DNA of 64,000 nt, from positions 5,179,001-5,243,000 of the forward strand of contig NZ_CP137573.1 in NCBI RefSeq assembly GCF_033343995.1. The letters run 5' to 3'. Of this stretch, positions 7,623-18,939 are shown piece by piece. Position 1 is the stretch's first letter. Every line of letters begins with the position of its first letter. The translations under genes were made by a program, and so were the position numbers. The notes beneath the pieces were generated by a model. It searched no databases, was not told the origin of the DNA, and worked only from the letters and a program-made list of their open reading frames with translations. The stretch is from Streptomyces sp. HUAS YS2 (GTDB lineage: Bacteria > Actinomycetota > Actinomycetes > Streptomycetales > Streptomycetaceae).

Positions 7623-9490
7623 GCACGGAGCGGCTGACCGTCGCGCAGGCCCTGGTGCGCTTCCTGGCCTGCCAGTACACCGAGCGCGACGGCGTCCGGC
7701 AGCGGCTGATCGGCGCCACCTGGGGCATCTTCGGCCACGGGAACGTCGCCGGGATCGGGCAGGCGCTCGTCGAGTACGCCGACGACATGCCGTACCTCCA
7801 GGGCCGCAACGAGCAGGCCATGGTGCACGCGGCCGTCGGCTGGGCGCGCCAGTCGAACCGGCTCTCCGCCCAGGCGGTCACCACCTCCATCGGGCCCGGC
7901 GCGACCAACCTGGTCACCGGCGCCGCCCTCGCCACCGTCAACCGGCTCCCCGTGCTGCTGCTGCCCGGCGACACCTTCGCCACCCGCCCCGCCGACCCCG
8001 TGCTGCAACAGCTCGAAGTCCCCTGGGCGGGCGACCTGTCCGTCAACGACTGCCTGCGGCCCGTCTCGAAGTACTTCGACCGGATCACCCGCCCCGAGGC
8101 ACTGATCCCCGCCGCGCTCGCCGCGGTACGGACCCTCACCGACCCCGCGGAGACCGGAGCGGTGACCCTCGCCCTGCCGCAGGACGTGCAGGCCGAGGCG
8201 TACGACTGGCCCGTCGCGTTCTTCGCCGACCGGGTCTGGCCGGTCCGCCGCCCGAGGCCCGACGCGGCCGGACTCTCCGCCGCGGTGCACGCGATCCGCG
8301 ACGCCGCGCGGCCGCTGATCGTCGCCGGCGGCGGGGTGAAGCACAGCGGCGCCGAGACCGCGCTGCGCGTCCTTGCCGCCGCCACCGGCATCCCCGTCGC
8401 CGCCACCCAGGCCGGCAAGGGCGCACTGCCGCACGGCCACCCGTCCGACGTCGGCGGCATCGGCCACACCGGCACCGCCGTCGCCGACCACCTCGCCCGC
8501 ACCGCCGACCTGGTCGTCGGCGTCGGCACCCGCCTCACCGACTTCACCACCGCCTCCGGCACCCTCTTCGAGAACCCCGGCGTCCGCTTCGTCAACCTCA
8601 ACATCACCGGCTTCGACGCCCACAAGCTCGCCGCACTGCCGCTCGTCGCCGACGCCCGCGCCGGCCTGGAGGAGCTGCGCGCGGCGCTCGACGGCTTCGG
8701 TGTCGCGCCGGCCTACGAGCACGAGTACCGCGCCGGACGGGAACGCTGGGAGGCCCGGGTCAGCGCCGCGTACACCGGCCGGGAGGACGCCCGGCCCACC
8801 CAGGCCCAGGTCCTCGGCGTCCTCGACACTCTGGTCACCGAGGACGACATCCTGATCAACGCGGCCGGCTCGCTCCCCGGCGACCTGCACAAGCTCTGGC
8901 GGGCCCGGTCCGCCGACCAGTACCACGTCGAGTACGGGTACTCCTGCATGGGCTACGAGATCCCCGCGGCCATCGGTGTCGCCCTCGCGGCCCCCGGCCG
9001 GCCCGTCTGGGCGCTCGTCGGCGACGGGACGTACCTGATGAACCCGACCGAAATCGTCACCGCCGTGCAGGAGGACGTCCCGATCAAGGTGGTCGTCCTG
9101 CAGAACCACGGCTACGCCTCGATCGGCTCGCTCTCCGAGTCCGTCGGCGCCGAGCGGTACGGCACCGCCTACCGCTACCGGGTCGCCGACCGGACGTACA
9201 CCGGACCGCCGCTCCCGGTCGACCTGGCCGCCAACGCGGCCTCCCTCGGCATGCGGGTGCTGCGCGCCCGCACCATTGGTGACCTGCGAGAAGCGCTCGC
9301 CGACGCCCGTGCCGCGACCGTTCCCACATGTGTCTACGTCGAGACCGAAACGCCCGACACTGTGTCGGGCCCGCCCCCGGCCGAGGCGTGGTGGGATGTG
9401 CCCGTGGCCGAGACCGCGACCCGCCCGTCGGCGGTCAAGGCGCGAGAGCAGTACGACCGGCACGTCACAGCCCGACGCCGCCATCTGTGA
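7619..9490 (+). CDS. iolD: 3D-(3,5/4)-trihydroxycyclohexane-1,2-dione acylhydrolase
   Basis: A 623-residue thiamine-diphosphate enzyme that hydrolyses the cyclohexane dione to 5-deoxy-glucuronate. The activating Glu is in QGRNEQAMVHAAVG near residue 65, and the metal/ThDP motif GDG...N spans LVGDGTYLMN to LQNHGY (about 465-500). The central Rossmann-like domain carries IVAGGGVKHSG. I start it at the ATG overlapping iolB, which has GGAGGG at 8 bases. Upstream in-frame codons lie inside iolB. A perfect 19-bp palindrome is embedded near its 3' end. Confidence 0.94.
   Translation: MSTERLTVAQALVRFLACQYTERDGVRQRLIGATWGIFGHGNVAGIGQALVEYADDMPYLQGRNEQAMVHAAVGWARQSNRLSAQAVTTSIGPGATNLVTGAALATVNRLPVLLLPGDTFATRPADPVLQQLEVPWAGDLSVNDCLRPVSKYFDRITRPEALIPAALAAVRTLTDPAETGAVTLALPQDVQAEAYDWPVAFFADRVWPVRRPRPDAAGLSAAVHAIRDAARPLIVAGGGVKHSGAETALRVLAAATGIPVAATQAGKGALPHGHPSDVGGIGHTGTAVADHLARTADLVVGVGTRLTDFTTASGTLFENPGVRFVNLNITGFDAHKLAALPLVADARAGLEELRAALDGFGVAPAYEHEYRAGRERWEARVSAAYTGREDARPTQAQVLGVLDTLVTEDDILINAAGSLPGDLHKLWRARSADQYHVEYGYSCMGYEIPAAIGVALAAPGRPVWALVGDGTYLMNPTEIVTAVQEDVPIKVVVLQNHGYASIGSLSESVGAERYGTAYRYRVADRTYTGPPLPVDLAANAASLGMRVLRARTIGDLREALADARAATVPTCVYVETETPDTVSGPPPAEAWWDVPVAETATRPSAVKAREQYDRHVTARRRHL
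9352..9370. promoter_or_regulatory. Perfect 19-bp palindrome inside the 3' end of iolD
   Basis: GCCCGACAC-T-GTGTCGGGC is a perfect dyad of 9+1+9 bp within iolD, about 120 bp before its stop and 130 bp before mmsA. It could be an operator, an mRNA hairpin that modulates mmsA expression, or a coding coincidence. Confidence 0.4.
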
Positions 9491-9502
9491 AGGAGCAATG
9501 TC

Positions 9503-11005
<1,503 letters not shown>

Positions 11006-11025
11006 CGCACGGCAGGCACGGCACG

Positions 11026-11064
11026 AACGGCCCGTACGGATCGGAGGATCCGTACGGGCCGTTT
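11026..11064 (+). terminator. Strong rho-independent terminator after mmsA
   Basis: AACGGCCCGTACGGATC (11026-11042) pairs perfectly over 17 bp with 11047-11063 around a GGAG loop, followed by T. This is the clearest terminator in the window and marks the end of the inositol operon. Confidence 0.9.
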
Positions 11065-11169
11065 CGCGCCGCCATCCGGTTGCACTGCGCGTCCGCGTCG
11101 TTACCGGGCGCATTTCGGCGGGGCATCGGTCAGCACGGACGACGACCGAGCCGACCGAAAGGACCAAGG

Positions 11170-12330
11170 ATGACGAGCAGTCGTCAGGGAACCGGAGCCA
11201 GGACGCGGCTGCGTCGCATCGCCGCGAGCGGATGCGCCGGAGCGCTGGTACTCGGAGGCGTCCTCGGCCTCGGCGCGGCCGAGGCGGGCGCGGCGGCGCC
11301 GACCTGCCTCGGCCGCCCGGCCACGATCGTCATCACGACGCCGGGCGAGACCACCGACGGGACGAGCGGCGCGGACGTGATCGTCGGGACGTCCGGCGTC
11401 GACTTCATCAACGGACTCGGCGGCAACGACCGGATCTGCGCTCTGGGCGGCGGGGACACCGTCTCCGGCGGCGCCGGCAACGACCAGATCGAGGGCGGCA
11501 CCGAGAGCGACCGGCTGGTCGGCGACGCGTACAGCCCCAGCGGCAACGTGTCGGGCGCCGGGAACGACCAGCTGTACGGCGGCGCCGGGCCCGACATCCT
11601 GGTCGGCGACAGCTTCTCGGCCGGCGCGACGGCCGTTGCCACCGGCGGCGGCAACGACCGCCTGTACGGCGGCGACGACGCCGACGTCGTGATCGGCGAC
11701 AGCATGGGCGCGCGCGCCTCCGGCGGCGGGCGCGACCAGCTCGACGGGGGAGGCGCGAACGACGACATGGTCGGCGACTCCCGCGGCCTCGCCGGCGACG
11801 CCGACGGCGCGGGCGACGACCTGCTGCTCGGCGGCGACGGCCTCACCGACTTCCTGATCGGCGACAGCGACGCCACCGGGAACGCGAGCGGCAACGGCGG
11901 CGACGACACCCTGAACGGCGGCGCCGACGGCGGACTGCAGATCGGCGACCACAACATCCGCAGCGCGCAGGGCGGTTACGCCACCGGCTCCGGCCGCGAC
12001 CACATCATCGGCGGCACCGGCGCCGAGATCCTGGTCGGCGAGAGCTCCGTAGTCGACGCCAACCTCAGCTCGGCGAGCGACGACCGGATCGAGGGCGGAG
12101 GCGGAAACGACGTCGTCTTCGGCGACAACACGAACTACGACATCTCGGCCACCGTCGGCTCGGCCGGCGGCCGCGACGACCTCCGCGGCGACGCGGGCGC
12201 CGACACCCTCCGCGCCGGCCCCGGCGACGACGACCTCGACGGCGGCGCCGACGGACCGGACGTCTGCGACGGCGAGGCCGGCTCCGACAGCGCCACCCAG
12301 ACCTGCGAGACGACCCCGAACGTCCCGTAG
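11170..12330 (+). CDS. Secreted RTX-like calcium-binding repeat protein
   Basis: A 386-residue secreted protein. An N-terminal signal peptide (RRIAASGCAGALVLGGVLGL, then GAAEAGAAAP) is followed by about nine degenerate GGxGxDxhxG nonapeptide pairs from residue 60 to the end, such as GLGGNDRICALGGGDTV and GGAGPDILVGD, which would form a calcium-stabilised beta-roll. A repeating DxLVGDS motif every 40-50 residues is unusual and gives a longer supra-repeat than standard RTX toxins. Two Cys pairs (near the start and end) may clip the roll. There is no enzymatic domain or type I secretion gene nearby. The role is unknown; an extracellular matrix or surface protein is possible. Confidence 0.8.
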   Translation: MTSSRQGTGARTRLRRIAASGCAGALVLGGVLGLGAAEAGAAAPTCLGRPATIVITTPGETTDGTSGADVIVGTSGVDFINGLGGNDRICALGGGDTVSGGAGNDQIEGGTESDRLVGDAYSPSGNVSGAGNDQLYGGAGPDILVGDSFSAGATAVATGGGNDRLYGGDDADVVIGDSMGARASGGGRDQLDGGGANDDMVGDSRGLAGDADGAGDDLLLGGDGLTDFLIGDSDATGNASGNGGDDTLNGGADGGLQIGDHNIRSAQGGYATGSGRDHIIGGTGAEILVGESSVVDANLSSASDDRIEGGGGNDVVFGDNTNYDISATVGSAGGRDDLRGDAGADTLRAGPGDDDLDGGADGPDVCDGEAGSDSATQTCETTPNVP

Positions 12331-12351
12331 CGGCAGCCCCGCAAAACCAGT

Positions 12352-12387
12352 GGCCCCCGGGGTGCGCGTCGACGCACCCTGGGGGCC
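12352..12387 (+). terminator. Hairpin that ends the RTX-like gene and covers the DUF4291 ribosome site
   Basis: GGCCCCC and GGGTGCG pair with CGCACCC and GGGGGCC, with one internal mismatch, to form a 15-bp-scale stem with a six-base loop. Its last base touches the ATG of the next gene at 12388. The only purine-rich ribosome-site candidate (GGGGG) lies in the 3' arm, so the same structure can terminate upstream transcription and hide the downstream start. Confidence 0.6.
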
Positions 12388-12980
12388 ATGTCCGTTCCGC
12401 CCCAGCACCAGATCCGCGCCACGTACACCGACACGACGATCACCGTCTACCAGGCGTACGGCCCGGCCATCGGCCCCCCGGCCGCCCGCGACGGCCGCTT
12501 CCCGGCCGCGTGGAAGCGGGACCGCATGACGTGGATCAAGCCCAGCTTCCTGTGGATGATGTACCGCTGCGGCTGGGGCCTGAAGGAAGGTCAGGAGACC
12601 GTCCTCGCCGTCGAGATCACCCGGGAGGGCTTCGCCTGGGCGCTCCGCAACGCCTGCCTGTCGCACTACGTCCGGGGCCTCCACCCGGACCGGGCCTCCT
12701 GGCAGCGGGAGCTGCGCCGGGCGCCGGCCCGGGTGCAGTGGGACCCCGAGCGGGACCTGCACCTGGCCGGGCTGCCGCACCGCGCCCTCCAGCTCGGGCT
12801 GTCCGGGGAGGCCGCGCGGCTCTACGCGGACGAGTGGATCGTCGGCATCCGCGACGTCACGCCGCTCGCGCACGAGGTGCACGCGCTGGTCCGGGGCGGG
12901 GACCTGGACGGTGCGCGGCGGCTGTTGCCCGAGGAGCGGGAGTATCCGGGGGGTGCCGGGCTCCTCGGGCGTCTCGCCGG

Positions 12981-12984
<4 letters not shown>
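12388..12984 (+). CDS. DUF4291 domain protein
   Basis: A 198-residue soluble protein with the DUF4291 pattern: QIRATYTDTTITVYQAY at residues 7-23, then a conserved MTWIKPSFLWMMYRCGW segment near 48-64 and VQWDPERDLH near 115. The family is widespread in bacteria and eukaryotes, and no reaction is established to my knowledge. The N-terminal hydrophobic strand and the Trp/Lys/Arg-rich second block suggest a nucleic-acid or nucleotide site, but that is only inference. Its stop overlaps the convergent protease gene by 4 bp, and its start sits directly against a hairpin. Confidence 0.85.
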
Positions 12985-14171
<1,187 letters not shown>

Positions 14172-14371
14172 GCAGGGCACCTGACCTTTCGTTGTCCGAT
14201 CGGGGGGTGCCACAGAGTCTCTTGTTGTCATGTGCGGCACAAGAGGGTCACACGTGACGTACACATACCGCGCCTGGCGTACGCGGAACCTCCCCGTACG
14301 CCTCAAGGAGGCCGCCCGGCTCCGCCTGACGGGCGCTCCTACGGGCCGGGGCTGCCCGTAGGGTTTTCGGC

Positions 14372-17047
14372 ATGAAGCTCCGACTTCCCCGGTGGGCCGC
14401 GGTCGTCGCCGTCCTCGCCGTGCTCGCGGGCGGCGGGACGTGGGTCGCCGTCGCCTCGGACCAACCGCCGCCCGTGCGCCGCGCCGACCAGGTCCTCGAC
14501 CTGCCCGGGGCGCGGATCGACACCTCGTACTTCACCGCCGGGGGAGACGGCCGACGGCCCGCCGTGCTCCTCGGGCACGGCTTCGGCGGCAGCAAGGACG
14601 ACGTGCGCGCCCAGGCCGAGAAGCTGGCCCGGGACGGGTACGCCGTGCTCACCTGGTCCGCCCGCGGCTTCGGCAGCTCCACCGGGCGGATCGGGCTCAA
14701 CGACCCCGCGCACGAGGTCGAGGACGTCCGGCGGCTGATCGACTGGCTGGCCGAGCGGCCCGAGGTCCGGCTCGACAAGGACGGCGACCCGCGCGTCGGC
14801 GTCACCGGCGCGTCGTACGGCGGCGCGATCTCGCTGCTGGCCGCCGGGTACGACACCCGTGTCGACGCCATCGCCCCGGCGATCACCTACTGGAACCTCG
14901 CCGACGCGCTGTTCCCGGAAGGCGTCTTCAAGAAGCTCTGGGCGGGGATCTTCTTCTCGACCGGGTCCGTGGGGTCGGTCGGCGCGGGCCCCTCCTCCGC
15001 CGCCGGACCGTCCGCCGGTCCGCCCGCCTCCGCCTGCGGGCGGTTCACCGACGAACTCTGCGCCCTGTACCAGCGCGTCGCCGTCGCCGGGAAGCCCGAC
15101 GCCGCCGCCCGCGCGCTCCTGGAGGCCCGCAGCCCCTCGGCCGTCGGCGACCGCATCAAGGTGCCCGCGCTCATCGTGCAGGGCCAGACCGACTCGCTGT
15201 TCCCGCTCTCCCACGCCGACGCCATGGCCGAGGCGATCGCCGCCAACGGCGCCCCCGTCGCGGTCGACTGGATCGCCGGCGGACACGACGGCGGCGACCG
15301 CGAGGCGGACCGCGTCGAGGCCCGCATCGGCGCCTGGTTCGACCGCCACCTCAAGGGTGACAAGAACGCCGACACCGGTCCCGCCTTCCGCGTCAGCCGG
15401 GCCGGCGGTGTCGACTCCACCGACGGGCAGGCCCTGCTCCGCGGCGCGACCGCCGACCGGTACCCTGGCCTGTCCGCCGGCGCCCGCGCCGTCGCACTCG
15501 CCGACCGGCCCCGGACGTTCGCCAACCCGGCCGGCGCCAACCCGCCCGCCATCTCCGCCGTCCCCGGCGTCGGCGGCTCGCTCGCCTCGTTCTCCTCGCT
15601 CGGCGTCGGACTCTCCATGGACTTCCCCGGCCAGTTCGCCGCCTTCGACTCCGCACCGCTGACCGCGCCCCTGCGCATCACCGGCTCGCCCACCGTCCGC
15701 GTGAAGGTCGCCTCCGACAGCGGCGAGGCCGTCCTGTTCGGCAAGGTGTACGACGTCGGGCCGGACGGCCGGCAGCAGGTCCTGCCCGCCCAACTCGTGT
15801 CCCCCGTCAGGATCGAGGGCGCCGAGGAGGGCCGGACCGTCGACCTCACGCTGCCCGCCGTCGACCACGAGGTCGAGGCCGGGCACCGGCTGCGGCTCGT
15901 GCTCGCCGCCACCGACCTCGGCTACGCCTCGCCCGCCGCCCCCGCCACGTACACGGTGACCCCGCAGGGCGCGCTCACCGTGCCCACCGCACCGGCCGTA
16001 CGGACCCAGGCGGCCGGGCTGCCCTGGTGGGTGTGGGGGCTGCCCGCGGCCGGCGCGCTGATCGCGGCCGTCCTGCTGCTCACCGCACGCCGCCGCACCA
16101 CCGCACCCGCTCCGGACCCCGCACTGGCCGCCGTGCCGCTGCAGATCACCGGCCTGACGAAGAAGTACGCCGGGGCCACCGACCGGTATGCGGTACGGGA
16201 CCTCTCCTTCCGTGTCGAGCAGGGCCAGGTGCTCGGCCTGCTCGGCCCCAACGGGGCCGGGAAGACCACCACCCTGCGGATGCTGATGGGCCTGATCACC
16301 CCGGACGACGGCGAGATCCGGGTCTTCGGACAGGCGATCCGGCCCGGCGCGCCCGTCCTCTCCCGGGTCGGCGCGTTCGTCGAGGGCGCGGGCTTCCTGC
16401 CGCACCTCTCCGGCCGGGACAACCTCGACCTGTACTGGAAGGCCACCGGGCGGCCCGTCGAGGACGCGCACATCGAGGAGGCCCTGGCGATCGCCGGCCT
16501 CGGCGACGCCCTCGCCCGCGCGGTGCGCACCTACTCGCAGGGCATGCGGCAGCGCCTCGCCATCGCCCAGGCCATGCTCGGCCTGCCGGACCTGCTCATC
16601 CTCGACGAGCCGACCAACGGGCTCGACCCGCCGCAGATCCGCGAGATGCGGGACGTGATGATCCGGTACGCGGCCGGGGGCCGGACCGTCATCGTCTCCA
16701 GCCACCTCCTGTCGGAGGTGGAGCAGTCCTGCACGCACCTCGTGGTCATGGACCGGGGCCGGCTGGTGCAGGCAGGACCGGTCGAGGAGATCACCGGCGC
16801 CGGCGACACCCTGCTCGTGACCGTCGCCGGGGAGCTCTCCGAGCCGCTCGTCGAGAAGATCGGCGCGCTGCCCGGCGTCGGTTCCGCGGCCCCGACCGAG
16901 GGCGGCGTCCTCGTCCGGCTCGACGGCGCCGACGCCACCGCCCTGATCGGCGAACTCGTCCGGTTGGACGTGCCGTTGACCGGGGTGGGCCCCCACCGCC
17001 GGCTGGAGGACGCGTTCCTCACCCTGATCGGAGGAGGATCCGCATGA
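14372..17047 (+). CDS. Fusion of a secreted X-Pro dipeptidyl-peptidase-like hydrolase with an ABC transporter ATPase
   Basis: An 891-residue two-part protein. Residues 1-25 are a signal anchor. Residues 50-370 are an alpha/beta hydrolase of the S15/CocE type with nucleophile GASYGG near 149 and acid/His segments QGQTDSLFP and GGHDGGDREAD. A beta-sandwich C-terminal X-Pro domain runs to about 545. A single membrane helix (LPWWVWGLPAAGALIAAVLLL) comes next. The last 310 residues form a complete ABC ATPase: Walker A GPNGAGKTT, signature YSQGMRQR, Walker B LLILDEPTNG and H-loop VSSHLL. The hydrolase should face outward and the ATPase inward. It overlaps its permease by 4 bp. The frame is continuous, so this is a real fusion and not a missed stop. 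Confidence 0.9.
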   Translation: MKLRLPRWAAVVAVLAVLAGGGTWVAVASDQPPPVRRADQVLDLPGARIDTSYFTAGGDGRRPAVLLGHGFGGSKDDVRAQAEKLARDGYAVLTWSARGFGSSTGRIGLNDPAHEVEDVRRLIDWLAERPEVRLDKDGDPRVGVTGASYGGAISLLAAGYDTRVDAIAPAITYWNLADALFPEGVFKKLWAGIFFSTGSVGSVGAGPSSAAGPSAGPPASACGRFTDELCALYQRVAVAGKPDAAARALLEARSPSAVGDRIKVPALIVQGQTDSLFPLSHADAMAEAIAANGAPVAVDWIAGGHDGGDREADRVEARIGAWFDRHLKGDKNADTGPAFRVSRAGGVDSTDGQALLRGATADRYPGLSAGARAVALADRPRTFANPAGANPPAISAVPGVGGSLASFSSLGVGLSMDFPGQFAAFDSAPLTAPLRITGSPTVRVKVASDSGEAVLFGKVYDVGPDGRQQVLPAQLVSPVRIEGAEEGRTVDLTLPAVDHEVEAGHRLRLVLAATDLGYASPAAPATYTVTPQGALTVPTAPAVRTQAAGLPWWVWGLPAAGALIAAVLLLTARRRTTAPAPDPALAAVPLQITGLTKKYAGATDRYAVRDLSFRVEQGQVLGLLGPNGAGKTTTLRMLMGLITPDDGEIRVFGQAIRPGAPVLSRVGAFVEGAGFLPHLSGRDNLDLYWKATGRPVEDAHIEEALAIAGLGDALARAVRTYSQGMRQRLAIAQAMLGLPDLLILDEPTNGLDPPQIREMRDVMIRYAAGGRTVIVSSHLLSEVEQSCTHLVVMDRGRLVQAGPVEEITGAGDTLLVTVAGELSEPLVEKIGALPGVGSAAPTEGGVLVRLDGADATALIGELVRLDVPLTGVGPHRRLEDAFLTLIGGGSA

Positions 17048-17943
17048 CCGCACTCGCGGAGAACGAACGCGTGGACGGGCGCGCGGAGGACGCGCTCGTC
17101 GCGACCGCGCCCGGCTACCGGGCCCGGCACACGCTGCCCCTGCGCGTCGAGGCGCTGCGCCAGCTGAAGCGCCGCCGCACGCTGGTCATGGGCGGCATCC
17201 TGGCCGCCCTGCCGTTCGTGCTGCTGATCGCCTTCTGGATCGGCGGCACCCCGGACGGCCGGGGCAACAACCGGATCACCTTGATGGACACGGCGACCGC
17301 GTCCGGCGCCAACTTCGCCGCGACCTGCCTCTTCGTCTCGGCCGGGTTCCTGCTGGTGGTCCCCGTGGCGCTGTTCTGCGGCGACACCGTCGCCTCGGAG
17401 GCGAGCTGGTCCTCGCTGCGCTATCTGCTGGCCGCGCCCGTCCCGCGCGCCCGGCTGCTCCGGTCGAAGCTGGCCGTCGGGCTCGCGTTCAGTGCGGCGG
17501 CGATGGTGCTGCTGCCGCTGGTCGCCCTGGCGGTCGGCTCGATCGCCTACGGCTGGGGGCCGCTCAAGCTGCCCACCGGCGGGGCGCTGGCGACCGCGGA
17601 CACCGTGCCGCGGCTCGCGCTGGCCGTCGCGTTCGTGTTCGTCTCCCAACTGGTCACCGCCGGGCTCGCGTTCTGGCTGTCCACCCGCACCGACGCACCG
17701 CTGGGCGCGGTCGGCGGCGCGGTGGGGCTGACCATCATCGGGAACGTCCTGGACGCGGTCACCGCACTGGGGGACTGGCGCGACTTCCTGCCGGCGCACT
17801 GGCAGTTCGCCTGGGCCGACGCGCTCCAGCCGCAGCTGGAGTGGAGCGGCATGGCGAAGGGGGCGGCGATCTCGGTGACGTACGCGCTGATCCTGTTCGC
17901 GCTCGCCTTCCGGGGCTTCTCCCGCAAGGACATCGTGTCCTGA
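17044..17943 (+). CDS. ABC transporter permease (ABC-2 type)
   Basis: A 299-residue membrane protein with six hydrophobic segments, beginning at ATG within the stop of the hydrolase-ATPase gene. The first helix (VMGGILAALPFVLLIAFWI) follows a positively charged N-terminus, and a conserved SEASWSSLRYLLAAPVPRARLL loop between helices 2 and 3 is the usual coupling region contacting the ATPase in ABC-2 exporters. The last helix ends with the familiar FRGFSRKDIVS tail. It must pair with the ATPase half of the upstream fusion. The exported substrate is unknown; the fused peptidase suggests peptide or antibiotic handling. Confidence 0.85.
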   Translation: MTALAENERVDGRAEDALVATAPGYRARHTLPLRVEALRQLKRRRTLVMGGILAALPFVLLIAFWIGGTPDGRGNNRITLMDTATASGANFAATCLFVSAGFLLVVPVALFCGDTVASEASWSSLRYLLAAPVPRARLLRSKLAVGLAFSAAAMVLLPLVALAVGSIAYGWGPLKLPTGGALATADTVPRLALAVAFVFVSQLVTAGLAFWLSTRTDAPLGAVGGAVGLTIIGNVLDAVTALGDWRDFLPAHWQFAWADALQPQLEWSGMAKGAAISVTYALILFALAFRGFSRKDIVS

Positions 17944-17976
17944 CGCCACGCGCTCCGGCGCCCGGGATCCCCCCGT

Positions 17977-18861
17977 TCACAACCACCCCCGACGAGCCGC
18001 TTCCGCACCCGCCCGGAAGCGGCTCGTCGTGCCGAGGGCGCTCATCAGCTCGCCGACCCGCCGGCTGTACGTCCGGCCCGACATCCCGAGCCGGGCGGCG
18101 GCCGCCTCGTCGGTCTGCCCCGCGAGCAGCGCCTCCAGCACCGGCCGCAGCTGCCGGGGCAGCTCGCGTGGCGGGACGACGGCTCCGGTCAGCTCCTCTC
18201 CGGCGTCCCAGCAGGCGTGGTGGGCGCGGACGAGGGCCTGGACGACGACCGGGTCGCGGATCAACAGCAGTCCGTTGTAGAGCAGTTCGAGATCGAGCGG
18301 GACCGCCGCGACCCGGCGGTCCACGACGATCATCTTGAAGGGGATCGACTGCGTGAGCCGGGCGCGGCCCGCCGCCCGGAGCGTCCCGGCGAGCTGCGGC
18401 AGGGCGTGCCGGGGCACGATCCGCCGGACCGATCCGGCCCGCTCCGCCGCGGTCCGCATGCACGCTCCTGCCAGCTCCAGGAACGGCTCGGGGATCGCAC
18501 GGCCCGCGGAGGCGGCCGGATCGTCGAAGGTCAGCAACTCGTGCCGCGCGGAGGCGGCGAGACCGGCCAGCGCGGCACTGACCTGCCGCACCCCGCGCAC
18601 CGGCCGCCCGGACGGCCGCGACGCCACCACGGTCCCGTCCCGCGCCGCGGTCCCATCCCGCGCCGAGGCGCCGGTCGTCCGTCGTGCGGACGTCTCTCGG
18701 CCGAGCACGGAAACCGCCATGTCCGCCACCGTGACCACCCCCCGCAGAAATCGGTGTGCGCCACTCCATGTACGCATGTGACTCCGTACGGTGACAAGAC
18801 CCAGGTCGGGTGATGGCGAGTCCCTGCCACGGGAGAGGGCCGTTGCCGCATTGAGATCCAT
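17977..18861 (-). CDS. LuxR-type helix-turn-helix transcriptional regulator
   Basis: A 294-residue protein. The C-terminal 65 residues carry a LuxR/NarL-type HTH (LEALLAGQTDEAAAARLGMS followed by RTYSRRVGELMSALGTTSRF). The middle holds a TrmB/phospholipase D-like segment (IVPRHALPQLAGTLRAAGRARLTQSIPFKMIVVDRRVAAVPLD), seen in many Streptomyces regulators of this class. ATG 18861 has GAAGGAG at 6 bases; later in-frame ATGs at 18777 and 18720 are weaker. It is divergent from the vWA lipoprotein gene, a likely target. The last codons are folded into a 16-bp terminator hairpin shared with the convergent permease. Confidence 0.85.
   Translation of the reverse strand: MDLNAATALSRGRDSPSPDLGLVTVRSHMRTWSGAHRFLRGVVTVADMAVSVLGRETSARRTTGASARDGTAARDGTVVASRPSGRPVRGVRQVSAALAGLAASARHELLTFDDPAASAGRAIPEPFLELAGACMRTAAERAGSVRRIVPRHALPQLAGTLRAAGRARLTQSIPFKMIVVDRRVAAVPLDLELLYNGLLLIRDPVVVQALVRAHHACWDAGEELTGAVVPPRELPRQLRPVLEALLAGQTDEAAAARLGMSGRTYSRRVGELMSALGTTSRFRAGAEAARRGWL
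17990..18029. terminator. Bidirectional terminator hairpin inside the 3' end of the LuxR gene
   Basis: CGACGAGCCGCTTCCG (17990-18005) pairs perfectly with 18014-18029 around an eight-base loop. The stem encodes the C-terminal residues of the regulator yet would stop transcription from both convergent genes. No T-run is seen on either side. Confidence 0.7.
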
Positions 18862-18939
18862 CCGCAACTCCTTCGTCTGCTCCTTCGGGCCGTCCGGGAC
18901 GTCACATTCACAAGTGCCGGACCCGGAGGGGGAGATGAC

